A DNA stretch of 61,383 nt from an uncultured Clostridia bacterium. Lineage in GTDB: Bacteria > Bacillota > Clostridia > Christensenellales > UBA1242. The notes under the pieces are model-generated. The model was not told the DNA's origin, did not search any database, and was given only the letters and a program-made list of their open reading frames with translations. Both the position numbers and the translations under genes were made by a program. Shown here in pieces: positions 43,090 to 53,700 of this stretch; the first letter of the stretch is position 1, and each line of letters starts with the position of its first letter. The stretch spans positions 1-61,383 of the forward strand of contig CALVLZ010000013.1 of NCBI GenBank assembly GCA_944341445.1. Direction: 5' to 3'.

Positions 43090-43830
43090 ATGGAACAAAA
43101 TAAAATTTTAAACAAAATTATAGAACAAAAGTTGTTATCAGGAGAGATTAAATTAAATGATGTCTTACAATCTTTAAACCCTGACGACTTTCCTTTTATT
43201 TTTTCAAAATTAAAGTTGCAAGAATTTCCTAAAGATTATCTCACAGAATCTGGCGAAGATGTTTATCACTCTAAAAAGTTTTGCGTTTCAAAATTTGATT
43301 CTGTAAATAGAACACCGTTTCAAATTGGATTAATCACAGCAGACGGAACAATTTATAATGCAACTGAATTTGAACATTTAAGAACTTGCACATTCTTAAA
43401 ATTAAACGGGATTGATTTACGTGGGTGCTTAAGATATAGAATTTCAAATTCTGAAGTTTTATTATACCCTGGCTATGGTTCTATTGAAAGAATTGAAGAA
43501 GAAACAAGTTTAGAAAATTTTTGTAACAGTTGGGAACATTTTTACGATAATTTTGATTATAATAATAACTTAATTGAATTAACCGCAAATCAAGTTAAAA
43601 CAATTAGAACTTTAGTTTTAAAACAATCTGCAAATAATGATGATGTAATATACGGATTTTTATTATCTCTTGTTAAACAAAAAGATTTATTTGGATTGCT
43701 TAAGCCTTCACACACTTATCCGGAAAATTTGCAAAAAATTGCTAAATATAACAAATTAACTTTTCAAGATTATTTTGGTTTAACTCAAGAAGATTTTGAA
43801 AATATAAAATACCACACAATAAAAAAATAA
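43090..43830 (+). CDS. Hypothetical protein, predicted leaderless
   Basis: 246 residues, soluble, no signal peptide. I do not recognise a family. Conserved-looking features include a HSKKFCVSKFDSVNRTPFQIG stretch and CTFLKLNGIDLRGCLRYRI. It has a perfect-spacing promoter immediately upstream and no Shine-Dalgarno sequence, unlike almost all neighbours, suggesting translation from a leaderless transcript. Follows the DUF4363 gene but has an independent promoter. Confidence 0.75.
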   Translation: MEQNKILNKIIEQKLLSGEIKLNDVLQSLNPDDFPFIFSKLKLQEFPKDYLTESGEDVYHSKKFCVSKFDSVNRTPFQIGLITADGTIYNATEFEHLRTCTFLKLNGIDLRGCLRYRISNSEVLLYPGYGSIERIEEETSLENFCNSWEHFYDNFDYNNNLIELTANQVKTIRTLVLKQSANNDDVIYGFLLSLVKQKDLFGLLKPSHTYPENLQKIAKYNKLTFQDYFGLTQEDFENIKYHTIKK

Positions 43831-43972
43831 CATTCTTACACTTATTAGTTAACAAAATTCAAATTAATTTCAAAATTTACGTAATTAATTTTATATTTAA
43901 ATAAATTTTAAATTATAAATTAATATCTATAACACGTAAACATTTTACATAAACATATTATTGCAAGAAAAC

Positions 43973-44001
43973 TTGTCAATTATTGGAATATTTGATACTA
44001 T
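43973..44001 (+). promoter_or_regulatory. Promoter of the PHP-like gene
   Basis: TTGTCA, 17-base spacer, TACTAT on the plus strand, about 17 bases before the ATG; a strong AAGGAGG site follows. Confidence 0.65.
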
Positions 44002-44018
44002 AAACTAAGGAGGTTTTT

Positions 44019-44891
44019 ATGAAAAACGATTTACATGTAAGAACAAATTTTTCTGCTAGTGCAAATAAGGAATGGGATTGGAAAAGAGTTTTAAAAAAAT
44101 GTGAAGATGAAAAAATTCAAAGATTGTCAATAACAGATTTTGACACTTGTGTATTTCATGTTATAAATAAAATTATTGATACTTCAGCATATTTTAGTGG
44201 AACTATTATTACAGGAATGGAATGTGACGTTTGTGAAAAAGGAATTACATTTGAACTCCTAGCATATAACTTTGAACCATTTAAAACATTGTTATGGTCA
44301 TATGAAACTTATGGAACATTAGAAGATAGGCAAACTAAGATAAAAGATTTACTAGTAGATGCAATTAAACAAAATGGATTTAAATTTAATACAAAAATAA
44401 AATTTAATGGAAAAGTTGATTTTGCTCATAAATATGTATATGAGAATATGTTAAATTTTACAGAAAATAATGAATTTTTTAAAAAGTATAATATAGAAAA
44501 TTTATCAGATTTTTATAAATTAAGCAGCAAAGAAACTAAATTCCCTTTATACGTTAATATGAATAAAGTATTTCCAACTGTAAAAAAAGTTGTTGATTTT
44601 ATTCATTCTGTTGGTGGTTTTGTTGTTTTAGCACAGCCATGCAAAGATGGTAATAAAAATAATTTGAACTTCATATTGCAAACAGCTTTAAAATATGGAG
44701 TTGATGGAATTGAAGTATACCATCCTTCTCACAGTAAAGATGATATAAAATATCTTTTAAATTTATGTAAAGATAAAAATCTAATAATAACTGGTGGAAG
44801 CAACTTTAATGGTAAACTAGAGAATAATACAGTTGGTATAAAAAATATTGATAAATCAGAAAAAGAAATTTTAAAAGGAATAAAAATGTAA
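44019..44891 (+). CDS. PHP-fold protein with missing metal ligands
   Basis: 290 residues with the layout of PHP phosphoesterases (histidinol phosphatase/polymerase type). Ligand positions are altered: the first HxH reads DLHVRT (H6, R8); the TDH motif is TDFDT (F41); the GSDxH motif is GGSNFNG. The Glu of GMEC (E68) and HP..H (VYHPSHSKDD) remain. The metal cluster is therefore likely incomplete, and catalysis doubtful. Upstream sequence has a consensus promoter and AAGGAGG, so it is well expressed. Confidence 0.75.
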   Translation: MKNDLHVRTNFSASANKEWDWKRVLKKCEDEKIQRLSITDFDTCVFHVINKIIDTSAYFSGTIITGMECDVCEKGITFELLAYNFEPFKTLLWSYETYGTLEDRQTKIKDLLVDAIKQNGFKFNTKIKFNGKVDFAHKYVYENMLNFTENNEFFKKYNIENLSDFYKLSSKETKFPLYVNMNKVFPTVKKVVDFIHSVGGFVVLAQPCKDGNKNNLNFILQTALKYGVDGIEVYHPSHSKDDIKYLLNLCKDKNLIITGGSNFNGKLENNTVGIKNIDKSEKEILKGIKM

Positions 44892-44896
44892 AAATT

Positions 44897-44926
44897 AAAA
44901 ACGCTGAATTATATCAGCGTTTTTTT
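44897..44926 (+). terminator. Terminator of the PHP-like gene
   Basis: Stem AAAAACGCTGA/TCAGCGTTTTT with a 6-base loop and T-run, 5 bases after the stop. It can also serve uvrA from the other strand. Confidence 0.92.
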
Positions 44927-44941
44927 ATAAAATAGACCAAA

Positions 44942-47773
44942 TTATTTTATATTTAAATATGGTTTTAAATACTTTCCTGTTTCGCTTTGTGGAACTTTGC
45001 ATATTTCTTCAGGTGCGCCAAAAGCAACAATTGTTCCACCTTCATCTCCACCTTCTGGGCCTAAGTCGATAATATAATCTGCTTCTTTAATAACATCCAA
45101 ATTGTGTTCAATAACAACAACAGTGTTTCCGTTTGCAACAAGTTTATTTAGCATTTTAATTAATTTATGAACATCATACATATGCAAACCTGTTGTTGGT
45201 TCATCTAGTATATACAAGCTTTTACCTGTGCTACGTTTGCTTAATTCTGTTGCTAACTTAACTCTTTGTGCTTCACCACCACTTAGTTCAGTTGCAGGTT
45301 GACCTAATTTAATATAACCCAATCCCACTTCAACTAAAGTTGCTAATTTATTTTTAATTGATGGTATATTTTCAAAAAATTTATATGCTTCTTCAATAGT
45401 CATATTTAAAACATCAGAAATTGTTTTTCCTTTATATTTAACTTCTAATGTTTCCCTATTATATCTTTTACCACCACACTCATCGCAAGTTACATACACA
45501 TCTGGCAAGAAAAACATTTCAACAGTTTTAATTCCTGCACCACCGCAAGCTTCACATCTTCCACCAGCAACATTAAATGAAAATCTACCTAAGTTAAAAC
45601 CTTTTGCTTTTGCATCTGGAGTAGAAGCAAACAATTCTCTAATATTTGTGAAAATTCCTGTGTAGGTTACAGGGTTACTTCTTGGTGTTCTTCCAATTGG
45701 GCTTTGGTCTATGTTTATAACTTTATCAAAACGTTCTAACCCTTCAATTTTTTTATGTTTACCAACAGGCAATTCATTCCCACCACTTAATAAATTGAAG
45801 GCAGCAGGATATAAAATTCCGTTAACCAAACTGCTTTTGCCACTTCCACTAACACCTGTTACAACAGTTAAAACTCCAACAGGTATTTTAACATCAATAT
45901 TTTTTAAATTATGATGTTGCGCTCCATAAATTGTAACATAACCATTTTTTATTTCTCTTCTAAACTCTGGCAGTTCAATTTTTATTTCTCCACTTAAATA
46001 TTTTCCTGTTATGCTTCGTTTTTCTTTAATAATATCATCAACAGTTCCTGTTGCAACAATTTCTCCACCCAAACTTCCAGCATATGGTCCAATATCAACA
46101 ATAAAATCACTTGCTTTAATTGTGTCTTCATCATGTTCAACCACAATAACAGTGTTGCCAACATCTCTTAAATCTTTTAGGGTTTTTAAAAGTTTATCAT
46201 TATCTCTTTGGTGCAAACCTATGCTTGGCTCATCTAGTATATATAACACTCCTGTTAAACCAGAACCAATTTGTGTTGCAAGCCTTATTCTTTGACTTTC
46301 CCCACCAGATAATGTGCCAGCCGAACGAGATAATGTTAAATATTTTAAACCAACGTTGATTAAAAATTTAAGTCTGCTTAAAATTTCTTTTAAAATTGGT
46401 TCACTTATAACTTTTTCACTTTTAGTTAATTTAATGCCAGATAAAATTTCTTCAATTTCTAAAACTGATTTGTTAGTTAACTCTGCAATATCCAAACCTG
46501 CAATTTTAACACTTAATGCCATTTCATTTAAGCGTTTGCCTTTGCAAACAGGACACTCCACTTCTGCCATAACTTTACCAATATCTTTTTTAGAAAATTC
46601 GCTTTCTGTTTCAATAAACTTTTTCTCAAGCATTGGTATTAATCCATCATACTTAAATTGTGCAACTTTGTTTTGCCCCTTGCTTTTATATGAAACAGGA
46701 ATTTTATCATCCATACCATTTAAAACAATATTCAAAAAATCTTTTGGCAAATCTTTTATTGGTGTTGATATTTTTATATCAAACATTTTTGCAAGGTTTT
46801 TATATAACATTCTAAACATAATACTATCTAAATCCCAAGTATTAATATTAATGCCACCATCAATAAAAGACTTATTTTTATCTTTATATAGTTTATCTAA
46901 ATCAACAGTTTGCAAAAAGCCCAAACCTGCACAACGTTCACACGCACCATATGGGGCATTAAAACTAAATAATCGTGGTGCAATTTCTGGAACACTAAAA
47001 CCACACTTACTGCAAGCGTGATTAATTGAAAATAAATCTTCATCTTCACCATGTTTTGCAACAACCAATCCGTTAGCAAGTTTTGTTGCTTGTTCAACAC
47101 TTTCAGAAAGTCTAGAAGTAACACCATCTTTTAATATTATTCTATCAACAACAATACTAATATCGTGTTTAAAATTCTTTTCAAGAACAATTTCATCTTC
47201 TAACAATTTTTCTTCGCCATCAATTATTGCTCTAACAAAACCTTGTTTTCTAAAATCGTTTAATTCATTAACAAAAGTTCCCTTTTTGCCTTTAAAAACA
47301 GGTGCTAAAATTAAAACCTTTTCATTTTCACCAATTTTTAAAATTTGGTCAACAATGTTATCAATTGTTTGTGTGTTAATTTTAATTTTACAATGTGGGC
47401 AATAAACCTTACCAACATGAGCATATAACAATCTTAAATAGTCATAAATTTCTGTAACTGTTCCAACTGTACTACGAGGGTTATGTGATGTTGTTTTTTG
47501 GTCAATTGATATGCTTGGAGAAAGCCCTTCAATTTTTTCAACATCTGGTTTATGCATCTGTCCTAAAAATTGTCTAGCATAACTGCTTAAACTTTCCATA
47601 TATCTTCTTTGGCCTTCAGCAAAAATGGTGTCAAACGCCAATGTGCTTTTGCCACTTCCGCTAACGCCTGTTAAAACAACCAACTTATTTTTTGGTATTT
47701 CAACACTGATATTTTTTAAATTATTTTCGTTTGCATTTATAATTTTAATTGTGTTCTTCATAAATACTTCCAT
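44942..47773 (-). CDS. uvrA: Excinuclease ABC subunit A
   Basis: 943 residues. Two ABC ATPase modules with Walker A GVSGSGKST and GVSGSGKSS, signature LSGGESQRIRLA and LSGGEAQRVKLA, and zinc-finger cysteine pairs (CSKCGF..., CEACGG...CDECGG). UvrA scans DNA for damage and loads UvrB. It follows uvrB with an immediate stop-start junction; the true start may be the ATG at 47761, 6 bases after GGAAG. Completely typical. Confidence 0.98.
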   Translation of the reverse strand: MEVFMKNTIKIINANENNLKNISVEIPKNKLVVLTGVSGSGKSTLAFDTIFAEGQRRYMESLSSYARQFLGQMHKPDVEKIEGLSPSISIDQKTTSHNPRSTVGTVTEIYDYLRLLYAHVGKVYCPHCKIKINTQTIDNIVDQILKIGENEKVLILAPVFKGKKGTFVNELNDFRKQGFVRAIIDGEEKLLEDEIVLEKNFKHDISIVVDRIILKDGVTSRLSESVEQATKLANGLVVAKHGEDEDLFSINHACSKCGFSVPEIAPRLFSFNAPYGACERCAGLGFLQTVDLDKLYKDKNKSFIDGGININTWDLDSIMFRMLYKNLAKMFDIKISTPIKDLPKDFLNIVLNGMDDKIPVSYKSKGQNKVAQFKYDGLIPMLEKKFIETESEFSKKDIGKVMAEVECPVCKGKRLNEMALSVKIAGLDIAELTNKSVLEIEEILSGIKLTKSEKVISEPILKEILSRLKFLINVGLKYLTLSRSAGTLSGGESQRIRLATQIGSGLTGVLYILDEPSIGLHQRDNDKLLKTLKDLRDVGNTVIVVEHDEDTIKASDFIVDIGPYAGSLGGEIVATGTVDDIIKEKRSITGKYLSGEIKIELPEFRREIKNGYVTIYGAQHHNLKNIDVKIPVGVLTVVTGVSGSGKSSLVNGILYPAAFNLLSGGNELPVGKHKKIEGLERFDKVINIDQSPIGRTPRSNPVTYTGIFTNIRELFASTPDAKAKGFNLGRFSFNVAGGRCEACGGAGIKTVEMFFLPDVYVTCDECGGKRYNRETLEVKYKGKTISDVLNMTIEEAYKFFENIPSIKNKLATLVEVGLGYIKLGQPATELSGGEAQRVKLATELSKRSTGKSLYILDEPTTGLHMYDVHKLIKMLNKLVANGNTVVVIEHNLDVIKEADYIIDLGPEGGDEGGTIVAFGAPEEICKVPQSETGKYLKPYLNIK

Positions 47774-49735
47774 TTATTTGTTTAATTGTTTTTTTAGTTC
47801 TGAAATCTCATCTCTTAGTTCAATTGCACGTTCAAAATCAAGTGAATTTGACGCCATTTTCATTAATGCGGTTAATTTTTCAATCTCTAACAAACTATCT
47901 TTTTTGTTTAACTTTTTAGTCACTGTTTCCTTTTTAGTAATTTCAAGTGTGTTTGCAATTCCTTTAATAATAGTTTTAGGAACAATATTGTGTTCTTTAT
48001 TATATTCCATTTGAATTTGTCTTCTTCTATTAGTTTCAGAAATTGCTTTTTCCATACTTTTTGTTATAATATCCGCATACATTATAACTTTACCTTCTGC
48101 ATTTCTAGCGGCTCTTCCTGCTGTTTGAATTAAAGCCCATTCACTACGCAAAAACCCTTCTTTATCCGCATCCAAAATTGCAACCAATTTAACTTCTGGC
48201 ATATCTAAACCCTCTCTTAAAAGGTTAATACCAACAATAACATCAAACTCTTTTTTTCTTAACCCATTAATTATTTCAACACGTTCAAGTGTTTTAATGT
48301 CTGAATGCAAATATCTAACTTTAATGTTATGCTCTGTTAAAAAGTTTGTTAAACTTTCAGCCATCTTTTTTGTTAAAGTTGTAACCAAAACTCTGCCGTC
48401 ATTATTAATTGTTTCATTGATTTGTGTTATTAAATCATCTATTTGACCTTTTGTTGGTTTAACAATAATTTCAGGGTCTAACAAACCTGTTGGCCTAATT
48501 ATTTGTTCAACAATATTATCTGAATGTTCTTTTTCATATGGTCCAGGAGTTGCAGAGATAAACACTGCTTGAGATATTCGGCTTTCAAACTCTTCAAATT
48601 TTAATGGTCTATTATCAAAAGCTGCTGGCAACCTAAAACCATAATCAACCAAATTTTGTTTTCTTGCAAAGTCCCCTGCAAACATTCCTTTAATTTGTGG
48701 AATTGTCATATGGCTTTCATCAATAAAAACAACAAAATCTTTGGGGAAATAATCTAAAAGTGTGTATGGTGGCATTCCTGGTTTTCTGCCATCGAAATAT
48801 CTAGAATAGTTTTCAATTCCGTTGCAATAGCCAACTTCTTTCATCATTTCTAAATCATAAAAAACACGTTCTCTAATTCTTTGTGCTTCAATTAACTTGC
48901 CTTCGTTAATAAATTCTTGTTCTCTTTTTAGTGCATCTTGTTTAATTTCTTCAAACACTTTTTCCATTTTTTCATTGCCAATAGCATAATGGCTGGCTGG
49001 CAAAATATAAGCATGTTCCAAAGTGTTAATTCTTCTTCCAGAAACAACTTCTATTTCACTTATTCTTTCAATTTCATCACCAAAAAATTCAATTCTAATT
49101 GCAATTTCGCTTTTATTTGAAGGTATTATATCAATAATATCTCCTTTGCTTCTAAAAGAACCACGAACAAAATCAACTTCGTTTCTAACATATTGCATAT
49201 TAATAAGTTTTTTTATTATCTCAGTTTTATCCACAACCATATTTGGTCGCAAACTTAAACACATACTAGAATAGTTTTCAGGTTCACCCAATCCATAAAT
49301 GCAAGATACACTTGCAACAACAATAACATCTCTTCTTTCAAATAATGAACAAGTTGCAGAATGACGCAACTTATCAATTTCATCATTAATGCTCATATCT
49401 TTTTCAATATAAGTGTCTGTTGAAACAATGTATGCTTCGGGTTGATAATAATCATAATAAGAAACAAAGTATTCAACTCTGTTTTCTGGAAAAAACGCGC
49501 GCAATTCATTACATAATTGTGCTGCTAGTGTTTTATTATGAGCAATAACCAAGGTTGGCCTGTTAATGTTTTTAATTATATTAGCCATTGTGAAAGTTTT
49601 TCCACTACCGGTAACACCTAATAATGTTTGAAATCTTAAACCATCATTAATGCCTTCAACAATTTTTTCAATTGCTTTTGGCTGGTCTCCACAAGGCTTA
49701 TAATCACTTTTTAATTTAAATATAGTTTTTTCCAT
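47774..49735 (-). CDS. uvrB: Excinuclease ABC subunit B
   Basis: 653 residues. Helicase motifs [12 protein letters not shown] (39-50) and DESH, the beta-hairpin [11 protein letters not shown] that inserts into DNA, and the C-terminal UVR coiled coil that binds UvrC. UvrB verifies damage and recruits UvrC. First gene of uvrBA, with an extended -10 promoter and a LexA-like box upstream. uvrC is not in the window. Confidence 0.98.
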   Translation of the reverse strand: MEKTIFKLKSDYKPCGDQPKAIEKIVEGINDGLRFQTLLGVTGSGKTFTMANIIKNINRPTLVIAHNKTLAAQLCNELRAFFPENRVEYFVSYYDYYQPEAYIVSTDTYIEKDMSINDEIDKLRHSATCSLFERRDVIVVASVSCIYGLGEPENYSSMCLSLRPNMVVDKTEIIKKLINMQYVRNEVDFVRGSFRSKGDIIDIIPSNKSEIAIRIEFFGDEIERISEIEVVSGRRINTLEHAYILPASHYAIGNEKMEKVFEEIKQDALKREQEFINEGKLIEAQRIRERVFYDLEMMKEVGYCNGIENYSRYFDGRKPGMPPYTLLDYFPKDFVVFIDESHMTIPQIKGMFAGDFARKQNLVDYGFRLPAAFDNRPLKFEEFESRISQAVFISATPGPYEKEHSDNIVEQIIRPTGLLDPEIIVKPTKGQIDDLITQINETINNDGRVLVTTLTKKMAESLTNFLTEHNIKVRYLHSDIKTLERVEIINGLRKKEFDVIVGINLLREGLDMPEVKLVAILDADKEGFLRSEWALIQTAGRAARNAEGKVIMYADIITKSMEKAISETNRRRQIQMEYNKEHNIVPKTIIKGIANTLEITKKETVTKKLNKKDSLLEIEKLTALMKMASNSLDFERAIELRDEISELKKQLNK

Positions 49736-49751
49736 AATTATACCTAGTTTT

Positions 49752-49757
49752 ATTATA
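49752..49757 (-). promoter_or_regulatory. Extended -10 of uvrB promoter
   Basis: TGGTATAAT on the minus strand, consensus -10 with the extended TGN, 16 bases before the ATG. The -35 region is poor. Confidence 0.6.
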
Positions 49758-49797
49758 CCACATATTTAAAAAAAGTATATATTTTTTAATCAACTAT

Positions 49798-49811
49798 CAA
49801 ACAAATGTTTT
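49798..49811 (-). promoter_or_regulatory. LexA-like box upstream of uvrB
   Basis: On the minus strand AAAACATTTGTTTG matches 11 of 14 positions of the Gram-positive SOS box CGAACRNRYGTTYG. It is 63 bases upstream of the uvrB start, in a suitable but not perfect position. Confidence 0.35.
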
Positions 49812-49850
49812 ATAAATATATACTTTGTTTAAAATTAAGAACAATTAAAA

Positions 49851-49891
49851 AAATATTAAAAACGCCTTAAATAAAAACATTTTTAATATTT
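49851..49891 (-). terminator. Possible terminator of the winged-helix pair
   Basis: Inverted repeat AAATATTAAAAA/TTTTTAATATTT with a 17-base loop, downstream of the stop at 49906 on the minus strand. AT-rich, so moderate. Confidence 0.4.
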
Positions 49892-49905
49892 TGCATAGTA
49901 TTTTC

Positions 49906-50268
49906 TTATTTTTTAAAAATTGCACGTAAAATTAAACCAATAGCAAAAGATAAACAAGCAAATATAATTGTGCTACCAATTTTTATAATCGTTCTTTTTT
50001 TAGTATCTTGCACACTTCTTTCAAAACTTTCACCTTTGCTTTTTAAAGAAATGCAGTATATTAATTTGCCTTTGCTGTTGGAATGCACTAATTCTATATA
50101 ATTTTCTAAAACTAAATTATCTAAAATTGAATCTAGTTCAGTGTTTGAAATTTCATATTTAGGCAACAAACTATTAATTATTTCCTGCGGAGATAATAAT
50201 GATGATTTTTTATTAACACAACGTTTATATAAAAAACTCATGACCATTTTTTCTTTTTTGTTTAACAT
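49906..50268 (-). CDS. Membrane-anchored winged-helix-like protein, copy A
   Basis: 120 residues. The first ~85 residues look like a winged helix (KMVMSFLYKRCVNKKSSLLS, then helices and a LELVHS-type wing), followed by a basic linker and one C-terminal membrane helix (IIKIGSTIIFACLSFAIGLILRAIF). It is paralogous in layout to the gene just upstream (50278-50634). Tail-anchored DNA-binding or signalling function is possible; no family is recognised. Confidence 0.65.
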   Translation of the reverse strand: MLNKKEKMVMSFLYKRCVNKKSSLLSPQEIINSLLPKYEISNTELDSILDNLVLENYIELVHSNSKGKLIYCISLKSKGESFERSVQDTKKRTIIKIGSTIIFACLSFAIGLILRAIFKK

Positions 50269-50277
50269 AATTCACCT

Positions 50278-50634
50278 TTACAAAAATAACAAAACTGCAA
50301 TCATAGCACCTAAAAAACTAAAAATTGCACTAAAAACAACACTTAAAACACAATATTTTTTTATGGTTTTATTGGAATTTTCTTGTTCAGATATGTTTTG
50401 CAAAAACAACTTTCCTTTTGTTTCTGCCATAACACAACAAACATTTTCATCATAATATTTTAAAACAACAAAGCCTCTTTCTTGCAAACTTAAAATGCTT
50501 TTAATAATGTCACTATTAGTTGCTTTATATTTATTGGGAATTTCTTTTTTAATATCCAACAAATCAAATACAACATATTCGCTAAAAGCATTTTTAACAA
50601 TGTATTTTAAAATAAATTTTGTTAATTTATCCAT
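50278..50634 (-). CDS. Membrane-anchored winged-helix-like protein, copy B
   Basis: 118 residues from the ATG at 50634 (preceded by AAGAGAG); a start at 50655 would include the ribosome site. Helical-wing domain (DKLTKFILKYIVKNAFSEYVV to GFVVLKYYDENVCCVMAET) then C-terminal membrane helix (YCVLSVVFSAIFSFLGAMIAVLLFL). Copy A begins 9 bases later, so they are co-transcribed and may form a heterodimer on the membrane. Function unknown. Confidence 0.65.
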   Translation of the reverse strand: MDKLTKFILKYIVKNAFSEYVVFDLLDIKKEIPNKYKATNSDIIKSILSLQERGFVVLKYYDENVCCVMAETKGKLFLQNISEQENSNKTIKKYCVLSVVFSAIFSFLGAMIAVLLFL

Positions 50635-50724
50635 ACCCACTCTCTTAAAAAACATTAAGCATATTATTATTATTTGTAGTATAAATTATTTTATTTTAAA
50701 GTGCAAATAATACTTTAAAAAAAT

Positions 50725-50757
50725 AAAAAAATGTAAAGCTTAAACTTTACATTTTTT
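50725..50757 (-). terminator. Terminator of the Ig-like surface protein gene
   Basis: Stem AAAAAATGTAAAG/CTTTACATTTTTT with a 6-base loop, followed by a T-run on the minus strand, 16 bases past the stop. Confidence 0.92.
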
Positions 50758-50772
50758 ATTTTTGTTTATTTT

Positions 50773-53700
50773 TTATTTTCTTTTTTTAGAACTTGATTTT
50801 CTGCTTGTAACAACAAAGTAAATTACAACGCCAGCTAATACTAACACTGAAACAACAATTAAAATTGTTCCTGCAACCGGAGAAATTGTTGTTGGGTCAA
50901 CAGTATTATCACTTACTTCAATTGTGTATTCATAAGGAGTTGCTGTGTTACCATTTTCATCTTTAATTATAATTCTTAAAGTATAATTTCCAGATTTTTC
51001 AAATTCCCATTTATGAATTCCTGTTTCTGAGGAATTATCAACAGATTCAGAAATTATTGAGTTACTTGGGTCTAACAAATAAACTTTTGCATTTTTTCTA
51101 ATATAATCATCTGTTATATCATAGTTATCTGTGAAATTGAACATTGTGTTAATATTAATTGTTAAAGTGTCGCCAATGTTAGCTTTTTTAACTAAATCAG
51201 TTTTTTCATTTGTCCAACTTAATTCTGGAGCTGTTGTATCACCAACTGCAACAGTTTTTGTTAATTCAGTTGTGTTACCTTTTTTATCTTTAGCAACGTA
51301 AGTTACTGTGTAGTTTCCATTTTCAGTTGCTGTGAATTGATATCTAATTACTCCACCTTCAATAACTGTATCACCAAGAATTTCAGAGCCATTAACATCA
51401 ACTTTCTTGAATGAAACTGCATCACCATCTTTATCTGTTATTTTAACTTCTAAAGTTGTGTAATCTTCCATTGTTTCATCTGTGTATTTATCTGTTACAA
51501 CTGCACTTGGAATTGTTATAACATTGCTTTCAACATCATCTTTATTAAATGCAACTGTTTCTGGGAATGAGAAACCTTTTTCTAATGTGATTTCTGGTTT
51601 GATTGTGTCATCAACAGTTATTATTTTTTCTGCAGATTGAATTTCGTTTCCTGCTGCATCTGTTCCGAAATAAGTTATTTTATATTCACCAGAAATTGTT
51701 GGAACGAATCCATCTGCTGTGATTTGTGTTGCACTTGGTCCAGAAACTGTCCACCAAGTTTTTGCTTGAGTGTCTGTTGTATCTGTATCAATTCTTTGAC
51801 CATCGTCGATGATATATGCTTCTGGAACTGTTACAAAACTACCTAATTCTTGAGTTTCGTTAAACACAGATGTGCTAACAGGATAAATTCCGTCTGGTGC
51901 TTTTGTATCGCCAACAACAACACCAAATGTTCTAATAACCATATTGTTACCAGCATCTTTTATTGTGTAAGTAACAGTGTAAGTTCCATAGTAGTTAACA
52001 TTAAATGAACCACCATAAACTTTATAGTTAATTTTTCCTGATTGGAAATCTCCATTTATTGTTGCATCACCAATTTCTTCAGATGAATTAACAATATCAT
52101 AATTAATTGAATTTTGTAATGTTACATTTTCACCATATGGGTTTGTAACTTTAACAGAAATTTGTAAATTAGGGTCTGATTCATCCCAAACCATGAATGT
52201 TGGCAAATTAACTTCTGTTTTATCAGTTTGGTTAAAGTATGCTTTACCATCAACTAAACCAGTATTTGCAAAAGTTTGGTTTCCATTAGCTTTTCCAAAC
52301 ATAGTTAACATATTTGCAGTTGATGTTTGAATTGTTGGAACATCTGCATCTGCAGTGTTAACAATTGTTATTTTTCTTCTAATAACAGTTTCTGTATCAT
52401 TGTAATCATTTTTAGCAACAACTTTAACCCACATTTCTTTTGCTGTTTTTGCTTCAGTAATTTTGCTTAAATCAACTTCATACTTACCTTCATCATTAGT
52501 ATAAGTTAATTCAGTATAAGATGTTGGTTCAGATTCTGAGCTTGTGAAACCATAATAAGTTTTAACATTAACACGAGTGTCTATTTCATCAGTAGCTGTT
52601 GGAGGATTAAATGTTAATGTTTCGTTGTTTTTAATGCTACGTTTTAAAGAATCAAAAACAATATCTGGAGTATTTGTTTTTTCTTCTTCAGTTAAAGTAT
52701 CAACAACTTTTAAGTCAAAAGAAACTAAAGTTTCGTTAGAATAAATACTTTCGTTTTCAGATTCGTCGACTGCAACATATCTAATTGTGTAGTTTCCAGC
52801 TTTAGTTAATTTGATTGAAATATTTTGACCAGGAACAACATTATCTGCAGTTTTGTAAGCACCTGTTCCTTCCTTATATTCCACTTTTAATTTTAAGTTA
52901 GAAAGTTTGTTATAGTTATCTGCAGCAAAAATTGCTGGAAGTGTAACAGTTGTTTCACTTGAACCGTTTAATTGAACAATTGAAGGTATTTGAGAACTTT
53001 CATCACCTAAAACTTTTAATAATTCTTCATTCTTTTCACTTAATGGTAAAGAATTAATTCTTTCTAATTCTTCTGCACTAACACCATCTATATTTGAATA
53101 TGTGTCTGTTTCAGCATCATAAGTGTAATTTTTTACAACATATGGATGTGGTGCTTTGTTATCTTTAACATCGTTAATTCTGAAACTTGCAGTTGATGAT
53201 TCACAAACATAAGATTCTCCGTTATAGAATGCTTTTGCTGTGTATTTAAATACATAATCACCAGGAAGTGTTGGAGTAAACTTATAATCTTTAACTTGAT
53301 TTGAAACATCAGTTGGTGTGCTACTCTTACCATCATAATATAAAACTTGAATGTCTGCATAACCTTCAATAGTTTTATTACCAGCACCTTCTGCACTATC
53401 AAAAATTTTAATTTTTGGCAAACTTAATTCTTCACCTAAAGTTGCAGAAGTTGGTTTTGTGCTGCTCCAAGAAAAGTTTAATTCAATTTTGCTTAAATCA
53501 TAATCTTTTTTAACAACAAATTTAGTTGTTAATGTATCGTAAACAACACCATTTTCTACAAATTTATAAACAATATCATAAGTTCCAACTTTTGATGCGT
53601 CACTAACACCTTCAAACAAATAATATTCACCATTAATAAGTTCCAATTCGGTTGCTTGTGCATCCTTTTCGCCTTTAACAGAAACTTGAACTGAACGATT

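Noticed and set aside
46314..47021. 235-residue plus-strand ORF inside uvrA
   Set aside because: Antisense shadow of a fully typical uvrA; no ribosome site.
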